This document shows positions 8,296 through 16,042 of a stretch of 24,162 nt of DNA, one piece after another. The notes beneath the pieces are model-generated. The model did no database searches and was not told where the DNA came from. It saw nothing but the letters and a program-made list of their open reading frames with translations. Origin of the DNA: an uncultured Eubacteriales bacterium (lineage in GTDB: Bacteria > Bacillota > Clostridia > Oscillospirales > Oscillospiraceae); NCBI GenBank assembly GCA_900552475.1, contig USAC01000026.1, forward strand, positions 1 to 24,162, read 5' to 3'. The position numbers and the translations under genes were made by a program. Positions within the stretch are counted from its first letter, which is position 1, and the number at the start of each line of letters is the position of its first letter.

Positions 8296-8886
8296 TTGCG
8301 CAGGAAAATCGGCTGCGCCGTCATGGCGGCGGGCAATGCCCGGCGCTTCGGGCGCAACAAACTGGAGGAAACCGTCGGCGGCGTGCGCATAATCCGCCGC
8401 GCGCTCGAGGCCGTGCCGCGCGGGGAGCTTGTGCGCGTTGTGGTCGTCAGCCAGTACGCGGAGATTGAAGCGCTCGCGGCAGAATACGGCTTTCTCGCCG
8501 TCCACAACGGCGATCCCGGCGCCGGGCTGAGCCACACCGTTGCGCTTGGGCTCGCCGCGCTCGCGGACTGCGACGCGGTGCTCTTTCAGGTGGCGGATCA
8601 GCCGCTCCTGCGGCGCGAGAGCGTCGGGCGGCTCATCGCGCTGTGGCGGGAGCATCCGGAGAAAATCGCCGCCGTCTCCGGCGGCGGGCGGCGTGGAAAC
8701 CCGTGTCTCTTCCCTGCCCGCTTCTTCCCGGAGCTGCTCGCGCTGACCGGCGACTGCGGCGGCAGCCGCGTCATCCGTCAGCACGAGGACGAGCTTATGC
8801 TGCTGGAGATCGACGCCCGCGAGCTCGCGGACGTCGATACGCCGCAGGCGCTGGCGGAGGTAGAGCGGGAGATGCGGCAGATTTGA
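8296..8886 (+). CDS. mocA: MocA/YgfJ-like nucleotidyltransferase for molybdenum hydroxylase maturation
   Basis: Family knowledge: MobA-like transferases of this branch attach CMP (or another nucleotide) to molybdopterin for insertion into xanthine-dehydrogenase-type enzymes. The 196-residue protein has the Rossmann-like NTP-transferase start IGCAVMAAGNARRFGRNK, which holds the nucleotide-binding AAGxxxRxGxxK motif. It also has a metal/ligand motif QVADQPLL in place of the usual GDMP, a GNPCLFPARFF stretch, and a C-terminal DVDTPQALAEVE typical of MobA-like enzymes. The start is a TTG at 8296 behind GAGAGGAG; the next ATG would remove part of the nucleotide-binding strand. Its divergent position next to xdhABC supports a role in cofactor supply. 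The nucleotide it transfers is not provable here. Confidence 0.85.
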   Translation: MRRKIGCAVMAAGNARRFGRNKLEETVGGVRIIRRALEAVPRGELVRVVVVSQYAEIEALAAEYGFLAVHNGDPGAGLSHTVALGLAALADCDAVLFQVADQPLLRRESVGRLIALWREHPEKIAAVSGGGRRGNPCLFPARFFPELLALTGDCGGSRVIRQHEDELMLLEIDARELADVDTPQALAEVEREMRQI

Positions 8887-8935
8887 CGGTTTTTGGGGGA
8901 TTGGTGGTGGAATAAGCTTGTCCATGTCTCCGGCG

Positions 8936-8965
8936 GGGTACTTTCTGTGCGCACAGAAGGTACCC
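8936..8965. repeat. Near-perfect 30-base palindrome
   Basis: Two 15-base arms, GGGTACTTTCTGTGC and GCACAGAAGGTACCC, pair with a single T-G wobble. It begins 50 bases past the mocA stop and may help end that transcript, although no T-run follows. It shares the theme TACTTTYTG with the hairpin at 9486-9517. Confidence 0.8.
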
Positions 8966-8966
8966 A

Positions 8967-9004
8967 AAGAAGTGCAGGAAACCGGATGGTTTCTTGACTT
9001 CCTT
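8967..9004. repeat. Second hairpin adjoining the 8936 palindrome
   Basis: An imperfect stem pairs AAGAAGT-AGGAAACC with GGTTTCTT-ACTTCCTT around a GGAT loop, with one bulge on each side. It follows the first palindrome by one base, so the two form a tandem stem-loop pair. Confidence 0.6.
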
Positions 9005-9112
9005 TCCGGTCGGCAAGCGGGTTATCTATAGGACGTGGTCTAAGCTTTGTATCGACTTGTTTTCTGCGCCGCTGCCGCTCACACTCTAAAATATAGGAGC
9101 TGTTTCGCCTAT

Positions 9113-9303
9113 CGCAGGGCGTCGGGGACGCCGCCCCCTACGCGATTGGAAGAAATATTCTGGTCGAACGGCGGGGCGATGTGGGTATCGCCCCCTACGG
9201 AGGTCGGAAGAGGGTTTCCGGTCAAATGCGGCGGGGCACATGGCCCCCGCCCTACAATTTTCGGTTGAAAGAACTCTGTAGGGCGGGCCACACAGGGTCC
9301 GCC
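9113..9303. repeat. GC-rich palindrome array with 57-bp period
   Basis: Three direct units end in the pattern CCCTA at 9140, 9197 and 9254, exactly 57 bases apart, and a fourth unit (9277-9303) is inverted. Each unit is a palindrome: GGCGTC/GACGCC in unit 1, GGGGCGAT/ATCGCCCC (9173-9194) in unit 2, GGCGGGGC/GCCCC-CGCC (9230-9251) in unit 3. Units 3 and 4 face each other with a 10-bp inverted repeat CCGCCCTACA (9247-9256) and TGTAGGGCGG (9277-9286). The linkers share a TYGGAAGA-like word but differ otherwise. The unit length and palindromic bodies recall REP/BIME-type intergenic repeats rather than CRISPR. Confidence 0.8.
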
Positions 9304-9485
9304 ACTAACGGAGCATTGTGTTCCTACATTTCACATCGTCAGCGGCAGCGGCGCAGGCGCAGAGACGATACTACATTTAAGGCCCCTTGCATAACACTCC
9401 CAACCGTGTGGCATGCACCTCAACGGCCTGAACGGTACAGGGCGCGCAAAGGATTCCAAAATCTTGGTTTTGGCAGCGTTTTTTG

Positions 9486-9517
9486 CATACTTTTTGCCGC
9501 TGCTGGCAAAAAGTATG
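9486..9517. repeat. Perfect 13-bp hairpin
   Basis: CATACTTTTTGCC (9486-9498) and GGCAAAAAGTATG (9505-9517) pair perfectly around the loop GCTGCT. It lies just outside the terminator that ends the polC transcript and resembles the palindrome at 8936-8965 in its TACTTT arm. Confidence 0.8.
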
Positions 9518-9540
9518 TCGCCGAAGGCAATCCCGAAACA

Positions 9541-9579
9541 AAAGCAGGAGGATTCCCCTCTCGGGAATCCTCCTGCTTT
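9541..9579 (-). terminator. Strong terminator ending the pyrH-polC run
   Basis: AAAGCAGGAGGATTCCC (9541-9557) and GGGAATCCTCCTGCTTT (9563-9579) form a perfect 17-bp stem with a five-base loop. On the minus strand it is followed by TTTTGTTT. It begins 4 bases past the stop of the 117-residue gene. Confidence 0.93.
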
Positions 9580-9583
9580 CACG

Positions 9584-9937
9584 TCAGTCCATCAGGCCCT
9601 CCAGCTCCTCCGCGGTGAGCCCGCGCAGGAGGACGGCGTCCGCCCTGCCGTCGAGCCGGTAGGGCGCGGCTTTCTCCAGCGCGGCGAAGTAATCCGCGTC
9701 GCCGATCACGCCGCCGCGCGTCGTGCTCACGATCACCATGCGCCACGCGGCAACGGGCTGTCCGTCCACCTGATACGCCGCCTGCGGCGCGGTCGGCAGT
9801 ACCGTCTCCGTCCCCTCCGTCAGCGCAATCGCGCCGAAGGGCGTGCCGTCGGGCCTTCCGTAAAACTTCGGCTCAGCGGTATAGGCCGCGCTCCAGTCGA
9901 CGGTCTTTTTCCCTTTGAATCTGTCAAAAAGTCCCAT
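9584..9937 (-). CDS. Protein of unknown function (117 residues), last gene of the polC run
   Basis: I do not recognise this family. The 117-residue product begins with a basic, glycine-containing segment (MGLFDRFKGKKTVDW), much like the starts of many small cytoplasmic proteins. It continues as a mixed alpha/beta protein with the strand-like segment AWRMVIVSTTRGG and an acidic C-terminal helix (GLTAEELEGLMD). No signal peptide, membrane helix or cysteine is present. The ATG at 9937 has GGGAGA eight bases upstream. It lies 24 bases after polC with no terminator between and is followed at once by a very strong terminator, so it is probably co-transcribed with polC. In many Firmicutes rimP-nusA follow polC; here they do not. 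Confidence 0.75.
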   Translation of the reverse strand: MGLFDRFKGKKTVDWSAAYTAEPKFYGRPDGTPFGAIALTEGTETVLPTAPQAAYQVDGQPVAAWRMVIVSTTRGGVIGDADYFAALEKAAPYRLDGRADAVLLRGLTAEELEGLMD

Positions 9938-9961
9938 GTAAATATCTCCCGGGAATCCCGT

Positions 9962-12900
9962 TTATCCGAACAGGCTCACCTGACTCGTGTCCGCCATGCC
10001 GGCGAAGGCGCCGAGCGCGCGGAGCTGCTCAATGTGCGTCTTGGAGAGCTTGTTGCAGCAGGTGGAGAACTCCTCCACGGAGATGAAGGTCTTACCCTTG
10101 CGCTTTTCGACCGTGTCGAGTGCCGCGGACTCGCCGAGCCCATGCACCGAGATCAGCGGCGGCAGCAGGCCGCCCTCCGTGACCTTGAAGCGCGTCGCGT
10201 CCGAGTCGTAGATACTGATTGTGTCGAAGTGGAACCCGCGCAGGTAGAACTCGTAGCACACCTCGAGCGTCACCATCAGGTTCTGCTCGACGGCGGTGGC
10301 ATCCTTGTTGTTCTCGATCTCATGGATCTTGCGCTTGACCGCGTCGATCCCGGCGCAGCAGTACTCCGCGTCGAACGCCTTCGCGCGGATGGAGAAGAAC
10401 GTCGCGTAGAACGCGAGCGGACGGTGTACCTTGAACCACGCGATGCGGAAGGCCATCATGACGTAGGCCACGGCGTGCGCCTTCGGGAAGAGGTAGCCGA
10501 TCTTCGCGAGCGAGTCGATATACCACTGCGGGACGTTGTGCGCGTGCATCGCGTCCTCCCAGCCGTCCTGAAAGCCGCCCTTTTTGACCTTGCCCTTACG
10601 GACGGCCTCCATGATCTTGAAGCTCATCTTCGGGTCAAGCCCCATGTGGATGAGGTAGAGCATGATATCGTCGCGGCAGCCCACCGTCTCCAGAACGCTG
10701 GCCGTGCCGCTGACGATCAGGTCGCGGGCGTTGCCGAGCCACACGTCCGTACCGTGTGAGAAGCCGGACAGGCGCACGAGGGTGTTGAAGTCCTTTGGCT
10801 GCGTGTCGACGAGCATGCCGCGCGTAAAGCGGGTGTTGAACTCCGGGATCGCCACGGCGCCTGTCGGGCCGAGCAGCTCATCGTTTTCAAAGCCCAGCAC
10901 CTTTGAGCTCGTGAAGATACTCATGGTGTCGGGGTCGTCAAGCGGGATCTCCCGCGCGTTCACGCCCGTCAGATCCTCGAGCATACGGATCATGGTCGGG
11001 TCATCGTGGCCGAGCATATCGAGCTTGAGGAGGTTGTCCTCCATGCAGTGGTATTCAAAGTGGGTCGTGATCGTGTCGGCGTCCTCCGCGTCGGCGGGGT
11101 GCTGCACGGCGGTAAAATCCTCGACATCCAGATCGTCCGGCACGACGACCAGGCCGCCCGGGTGCTGCCCCGTCGTGCGGCGCACGCCGACGCAGCCCTG
11201 CGTCAGGCGGTTCATCTCGGCGTTGCCGGCCGTCAGGCCGCGCTCCTCGAGATACTTGCGCACGAAGCCGAAGGCCGTCTTGTCCGCGAGGGTACCGATC
11301 GTGCCCGCGCGGAACACCTGCGTCTCGCCGAACATCTCGATGGCGTGGCGGTGGGCGCGCGCCTGATACTCACCCGAAAAGTTCAGGTCGATATCGGGCA
11401 CCTTGCCGCCGCCGTAGCCGAGGAACGTCTCGAACGGAATGTCGAACCCGTCCTTGACGTACTGCGTCCCGCACTCCGGGCAGACCTTATCCGGCATATC
11501 CGCGCCGCAGCCGTAGCTGCTGTCGGTGATGAACTCCGTGTGCTTGCACTTCGGGCAGCGGTAGTGCGGCGGGAGGGAGTTGACCTCTGTGATGCCGGAC
11601 ATATACGCCACGAGCGACGAGCCAACCGACCCTCGCGAGCCGACGAGATAGCCGTTTTCAAGGCTGCGCTGCACGAGCTTCTGCGCGGACATATAGACGA
11701 CGTCGTACTTGCCGAGGATGCTGCCAAGCTCGACGTTCAGGCGGTCGACCACCAGCTGCGGCGGATTCTCGCCGTAGAGCGCGTGGCACTTGTCCCAGAC
11801 GAGCCGGTTCAGATCCTCCTCGGAGTTCTCCAGCCGCGGCGGGAACAGCTGCCCCGGCGGCAGAAGCTCGATCTCCTCGACGAGGTCGGCGATGTGGCGC
11901 GGGTTGTCGATGACGACCTCGTGCGCCTTCTCCTGCCCGAGGTAGGCAAACTCCCGCATCATCTCGTCGGTCGTCTTGAAGTAGATCGGCAGCGGCGCAT
12001 CCGCGTCCGGGAACTTCTTGCTCGCAAGCAGGACATGGCGGTAGACCTCGTCCTCCGGTTCCTGGAAGTGGACGTCGCCCGTCGCACAGACGGGCTTGCC
12101 CAGCTCTTCGCCGAGACGCACAATCGTGCGGTTAAACTCGCGCAGCTCCTCCTCGGACTGCACGTCGCCGTTTCGCAGCATGAAGGCGTTGTTGCACAGG
12201 GGCTGGATCTCCAGATAGTCGTAAAACGACGCGATGCGCCGCAGCTCGGCCCAGTCCTTGTGGTCGGTGACGGCGCGGAACAGCTCGCCCGCCTCGCAGG
12301 CCGAGCCGATAATCAGCCCCTCGCGGTGCGCGATGAGCTCCGTCTTCGGGATGATCGGCACGCGCTTGAAGTATTTCAGGTTCGAGGCGGAGATGAGCTG
12401 ATAGAGGTGCTTGAGGCCCAGCTTGTTCATCGCCAGAATGATGATGTGCTTCGGGAAGCGGTTGGATTTGCTCCCCTGCGGGCGCAGCTTGAGCATCTCG
12501 CCGTTGATCTCCTGCAGGCGGCTGATGCCCAGCTCCTTGCGCATCTTCTCGAAAAACGGGACGAGCATATAGCCCACCATCGCCGCGTCGTCGGACGCGC
12601 GGTGGTGGTTGAAGGCGGGCAGGTCGAGGTGCTCCGCCACGATGTCGAGCTTGTACTTTTTCAGCTCCGGCAGCAGGTTCTGCGCCAGAATGAGCGAGTC
12701 CACATACGTTGGGTCGAAGTCCAGCCCCGTCTTGGCGCAGCCCGCGCGGATGAAGCCGATGTCGAACTCGGCGTTGTGCGCCGCGAGCGGGCGGCCGTTC
12801 ACGAATTTCAAAAACGCCGTGAGCGCCTCTTTGAGCTGCGGCGCGTCCGCGAGCATCGCGTCCGTGATGCCCGTCAGACCGATGATCTCCGGCGTCAGGC

Positions 12901-13915
12901 GGCGGTTCGGGTTCACGAACGTCTGGAACCGCTCCGTGATCTCGCCGTTTTTCAGCACGACCGCGCCGATCTCGGTGATCGCCTCGCGCGTGACCTTCAG
13001 GCCGGTCGTCTCAATATCGAAGCAGACGATTTCGTCCGAAAACGCCTGATCCTGCGGCCCGTGGACGGCGATGCGGTCGTCGAGATTGTTGACGAAATAG
13101 CCCTCCACGCCGTAAAGTATTTTTATTTTACCCTTGGCTGTATGCCACGCATCCGGGAAGGCCTGCGCCACGCCGTGATCGGTGATGGCGATGGCCGGAT
13201 GTCCCCAGGAGATGGCCTGCTTGATGACGCTGGCCGTGTCGGTCAGGGCGTCCATGTTCGACATGCGCGTGTGCAGGTGCAGCTCCACGCGCTTTTCCGG
13301 ATAGGTGTCCTTGCGCCCCTCGTGGGGGATGCGCATGATGCTGTGCGGATTGAGCTGGACGTCCTTGCCGTCGCGCGTCAGCTCCATGAAGCCCTGTACC
13401 CGCAGCCACATCCCCGGCGCAATGGCATTTCGCACCGACTCGGACTCCTTGGCCTGCATGTACTTGCGGACGGTCACGGAGTTCTTGTAGTCCGTCATGT
13501 CGAACGTCAGGCACCACACGCCCGGCCGCCGCGTCTCGTAGCACTCGGCGGCAAAGACCTTCCCCTCAAGGATGACGCTGCCCATCTTCGGGTTCAGCCC
13601 CTCCATGGAGATGGGCTTGCCGCGAATCTCCTTGCCCATGAGCAGGTCGGCCGAGCCGCTGCCGCCCTTATCCGCCTTGGCCGAGCGGATGTTCAGGCGC
13701 AGCTGGCGCAGCTGATACTGCTCGGTGAGCAGCTGCTGCAGCGCCGTGCGCGCCGCCTCGGGGATCGTCTCCCCGCACTCTACCTCCACTTCCAGCAAGC
13801 GCTCTGCCTGATTCAGCGTGCCGCCCACGATCACCGCGTCATGCAGCAGCAGCCGAAGATTGCGCGGCGGCACAAAGCTCTCGAAAAAATCAAAAAACGC
13901 TAATTTCTCGCACAT
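9962..13915 (-). CDS. polC: DNA polymerase III PolC-type alpha subunit
   Basis: PolC is the Gram-positive replicative polymerase with built-in proofreading. The 1317-residue protein shows an N-terminal region (1-100), an OB fold (about 110-195) and a PHP domain opened at VELHLHTRMSNMDAL (210-224). This is split by a DnaQ-like exonuclease with FDIETTG (299-305), HNAEFD (380-385) and HHRASDDA (437-444). The polymerase core follows, with SRGSVGSSLVAYMSG (760-774), a four-cysteine zinc site (787, 790, 812, 815), the catalytic VPDIDLNF (839-846) and LLKLDMLGHDDPT. It is about 120 residues shorter than B. subtilis PolC, mostly at the N-terminus. I chose the ATG at 13915 (GAGG close upstream) over a TTG at 13933 that would overlap ispG. 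The ispG stop is 4 bases away, so coupling is likely. Confidence 0.97.
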   Translation of the reverse strand: MCEKLAFFDFFESFVPPRNLRLLLHDAVIVGGTLNQAERLLEVEVECGETIPEAARTALQQLLTEQYQLRQLRLNIRSAKADKGGSGSADLLMGKEIRGKPISMEGLNPKMGSVILEGKVFAAECYETRRPGVWCLTFDMTDYKNSVTVRKYMQAKESESVRNAIAPGMWLRVQGFMELTRDGKDVQLNPHSIMRIPHEGRKDTYPEKRVELHLHTRMSNMDALTDTASVIKQAISWGHPAIAITDHGVAQAFPDAWHTAKGKIKILYGVEGYFVNNLDDRIAVHGPQDQAFSDEIVCFDIETTGLKVTREAITEIGAVVLKNGEITERFQTFVNPNRRLTPEIIGLTGITDAMLADAPQLKEALTAFLKFVNGRPLAAHNAEFDIGFIRAGCAKTGLDFDPTYVDSLILAQNLLPELKKYKLDIVAEHLDLPAFNHHRASDDAAMVGYMLVPFFEKMRKELGISRLQEINGEMLKLRPQGSKSNRFPKHIIILAMNKLGLKHLYQLISASNLKYFKRVPIIPKTELIAHREGLIIGSACEAGELFRAVTDHKDWAELRRIASFYDYLEIQPLCNNAFMLRNGDVQSEEELREFNRTIVRLGEELGKPVCATGDVHFQEPEDEVYRHVLLASKKFPDADAPLPIYFKTTDEMMREFAYLGQEKAHEVVIDNPRHIADLVEEIELLPPGQLFPPRLENSEEDLNRLVWDKCHALYGENPPQLVVDRLNVELGSILGKYDVVYMSAQKLVQRSLENGYLVGSRGSVGSSLVAYMSGITEVNSLPPHYRCPKCKHTEFITDSSYGCGADMPDKVCPECGTQYVKDGFDIPFETFLGYGGGKVPDIDLNFSGEYQARAHRHAIEMFGETQVFRAGTIGTLADKTAFGFVRKYLEERGLTAGNAEMNRLTQGCVGVRRTTGQHPGGLVVVPDDLDVEDFTAVQHPADAEDADTITTHFEYHCMEDNLLKLDMLGHDDPTMIRMLEDLTGVNAREIPLDDPDTMSIFTSSKVLGFENDELLGPTGAVAIPEFNTRFTRGMLVDTQPKDFNTLVRLSGFSHGTDVWLGNARDLIVSGTASVLETVGCRDDIMLYLIHMGLDPKMSFKIMEAVRKGKVKKGGFQDGWEDAMHAHNVPQWYIDSLAKIGYLFPKAHAVAYVMMAFRIAWFKVHRPLAFYATFFSIRAKAFDAEYCCAGIDAVKRKIHEIENNKDATAVEQNLMVTLEVCYEFYLRGFHFDTISIYDSDATRFKVTEGGLLPPLISVHGLGESAALDTVEKRKGKTFISVEEFSTCCNKLSKTHIEQLRALGAFAGMADTSQVSLFG

Positions 13916-13919
13916 ACCC

Positions 13920-14957
13920 TCACAACTTCTCAATCTCTTCCATCAGTGCGTCCACAAGCCGATCCTGCGGTACTTTGTAAAGTACTTTGCCTTTGCAAAA
14001 GACAAGGCCCTCGCCCTGTCCTCCCGCGATGCCGACGTCCGCCGCGGACGCCTCGCCAGGGCCGTTGACGACGCAGCCCATCACCGCGACGGTGATCGGC
14101 TTGTCGCAGTTCTGCAGCCGCCGCTCGACCTCCTCGGCGATCGGGATCATGTCGTAGCGCGTCCGGCCGCAGGTCGGGCAGGAGATCAGGTTCGGTCCGC
14201 TGCGGCGGATGCCCGCCGCGGCCAGAATCTGCTTGGCGGCGACGACCTCCTCCACGGGGTCGGCCGTCAGGCTCACGCGGAGCGTATCGCCCACGCCGAG
14301 ACACAGCAGCCCGCCGATGCCGATGGCGGATTTCAGCACACCCATCCGGGGCGTGCCCGCCTCGGTCACGCCGAGGTGCAGCGGATAGTCCGTCTGCGCG
14401 CGCAGCATCCGGTAGGCCGCCATGTTCGTCCGCACGTCCGAGCACTTGACGGAGATGCAGATGTCGTCGAAGCCGCAGTCGTTCAGCAGGCGCACATGGC
14501 CCAGCGCGCTCTCCACGAGCGCCTCGGCCGTCACGCCGCCGTACTTTCGCAGCAGATCCTTCTCCAGCGACCCGCCGTTGACGCCGATGCGGATGGGGAT
14601 CCCCCGCTCGCGGCACGCGTCGGCTACCGCGCGCACCCGCTCGGGCGCGCCGATGTTGCCGGGGTTGATACGGATCTTGTCCACCCCCTGCCGCGCGCAC
14701 TCGAGCGCGAGCTTATAGTCAAAATGAATGTCCGCGACCAGCGGGATGTGGATGGCGCGTTTGATCTCGCCAGTTTTCTGCGCCGCCGCCATATCCGGCA
14801 CGGCCACACGGACAATCTCGCACCCGGCCTGCTCCAGCCGGAGGATCTGCGCGACGGTCGCCGGCGTGTCCTCGGTGTGCGTGTTGCACATGGACTGGAT
14901 CGAAACCGGCGCGCCGCCGCCCACGGCCACCTTCCCCACATGGATCTGCTTGCTCAT
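13920..14957 (-). CDS. ispG: 4-hydroxy-3-methylbut-2-enyl diphosphate synthase IspG
   Basis: IspG (GcpE) is a [4Fe-4S] enzyme of the MEP pathway that reduces the cyclic diphosphate MEcPP to HMBPP. The 345-residue length fits the short bacterial form. The N-terminal TIM-barrel part carries VPDMAAA, PLVADIHFDYKLAL and RINPGNIG. The C-terminal reductase part carries the cluster ligands in SCPTCGRTRYD and VMGCVVNGPGEA. The ATG at 14957 is preceded by AAGGTGA. It sits 10 bases after rseP and 4 before polC. With dxr two genes upstream and uppS also in the run, it points to isoprenoid synthesis by the MEP route feeding undecaprenyl phosphate. Confidence 0.98.
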   Translation of the reverse strand: MSKQIHVGKVAVGGGAPVSIQSMCNTHTEDTPATVAQILRLEQAGCEIVRVAVPDMAAAQKTGEIKRAIHIPLVADIHFDYKLALECARQGVDKIRINPGNIGAPERVRAVADACRERGIPIRIGVNGGSLEKDLLRKYGGVTAEALVESALGHVRLLNDCGFDDICISVKCSDVRTNMAAYRMLRAQTDYPLHLGVTEAGTPRMGVLKSAIGIGGLLCLGVGDTLRVSLTADPVEEVVAAKQILAAAGIRRSGPNLISCPTCGRTRYDMIPIAEEVERRLQNCDKPITVAVMGCVVNGPGEASAADVGIAGGQGEGLVFCKGKVLYKVPQDRLVDALMEEIEKL

Positions 14958-14967
14958 TTCGTCACCT

Positions 14968-16029
14968 TCATTTGAATAGTTTCCAGACGTCCTGGAACGT
15001 GATGACCACCATCAGGAGCATCAGCAGCGCGAAGCCCGCGAGGTGGACGTAATTTTCGAATTTCTCCGGAATCTTCTTCCGGATGGTCAGCATACACACG
15101 GCGTTCACGACAAGGAAGAAAATCTTCCCGCCGTCGAGCGCGGGCAGCGGCAGCAGGTTCATCACCGCGAGGTTCACCGCGATCAGCGCCGCGAAATAGG
15201 CGATGTTCTCCACCGCCGCCAGTGCGGAATCCGACTGCTCGCCCACGTCCGTGATCGTCGAGACGATGCCGACCGGGCCGCTCAGATCCGAGATGCCCGC
15301 CTGCCCCGTCACGAGCATTTTCAGGCTCAAGCGCACAAGGCGGACGAAGTCCATCGCATTGTTCCAGCTATATTTCACGCGGTCTGTAAAGCCCGCCTCC
15401 TTTGCACCGAAGAACAGGCCGTAGCCCGTGTAGGTGCCGCCGCTCTGGTCGGCGTATTCGCGCTGCTCCATCGGGAAATCGGTGAGCTTCACCTTCTGCC
15501 CATCGCGGCGGACAACGAGGTCAAACATCCCGTCCTTGTTCAGGCTGAACAGAAGGCCCACGTCACTGTAGACATACACGCGCTCACCGTCGATCGACAA
15601 AAGCTCGTCGCCGACCTGCAGGCCGCTCTTGCTCTGCAGCGGGCAGCCGTCGGCAAAGCCGGTGATCGTCGGCGAATAGAACGCCTTCGCCCCGCCGTAG
15701 AGCACGAGCAGGATCACAAGCCCCGTCAGGAAGTTCATCAGCGCGCCCGCGGCGAAGATGATGAGCTTTTTCCAGAAGCCCTGGTTGCTCAGCGCGCGCG
15801 GGTCGTCGGAGGCCTCCTCCTCGCCCTCCATCGCGCAGAAGCCGCCGATGGGCAGCAGGCGCAATGCGTAGGTCGTCTCCCCCTTCGTCTTTTTCAGGAT
15901 CGCCGGCCCCATGCCGATGGCAAACTCATTGACGCGCACGCCGCAGGCCTTGGCCGCGCAGAAGTGGCCCAGCTCATGCAGCGCGATCAGCACGCCGAAA
16001 ATCAGGATGGCTGCTAAGATATAGATCAT
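14968..16029 (-). CDS. rseP: RIP metalloprotease RseP (site-2 protease)
   Basis: RseP cleaves transmembrane substrates such as anti-sigma factors and leftover signal peptides inside the membrane. The 353-residue protein has the zinc motif HELGH at residues 18-22 in the first helix, then MGPAILKKTKGETTYALRL and PIGGF. A PDZ domain follows (about 120-190, SKSGLQVGDELLSIDGERV), and the third metal ligand region NLLPLPALDGG is near the C-terminus, between membrane helices. Four membrane segments are visible. The ATG at 16029 follows TAGGAGAA. The gene lies 13 bases after dxr and 10 before ispG, its usual place in Firmicutes. Its substrates are not encoded nearby. Confidence 0.96.
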   Translation of the reverse strand: MIYILAAILIFGVLIALHELGHFCAAKACGVRVNEFAIGMGPAILKKTKGETTYALRLLPIGGFCAMEGEEEASDDPRALSNQGFWKKLIIFAAGALMNFLTGLVILLVLYGGAKAFYSPTITGFADGCPLQSKSGLQVGDELLSIDGERVYVYSDVGLLFSLNKDGMFDLVVRRDGQKVKLTDFPMEQREYADQSGGTYTGYGLFFGAKEAGFTDRVKYSWNNAMDFVRLVRLSLKMLVTGQAGISDLSGPVGIVSTITDVGEQSDSALAAVENIAYFAALIAVNLAVMNLLPLPALDGGKIFFLVVNAVCMLTIRKKIPEKFENYVHLAGFALLMLLMVVITFQDVWKLFK

Positions 16030-16042
16030 ACGATGCGTTCTC

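Larger units (their letters stand above)
8887..9583. other. Gene-free interval rich in hairpins
   Basis: I find no convincing gene in this 0.7-kb stretch. Open frames here are short, lack ribosome binding sites and run through palindromes. It holds two hairpins at 8936-9004, a palindrome array at 9113-9303, a hairpin at 9486-9517 and a terminator at 9541-9579. The stretches 9005-9112 and 9304-9485 show no structure I can name. No tRNA cloverleaf or clear gene remnant was seen. Confidence 0.7.

Noticed and set aside
9113..9303. CRISPR array
   Set aside because: The repeated parts are palindromes that vary from unit to unit, the last is inverted, and no constant 25-40 base repeat with unique spacers exists; no cas genes are near.
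9047..9618. Small open frames through the hairpin-rich interval
   Set aside because: They run through palindromes, lack ribosome binding sites and have no recognisable product.
11006..13903. A plus-strand open frame of 965 codons opposite polC
   Set aside because: It is antisense to an intact PolC with all catalytic motifs and has shadow-like composition.
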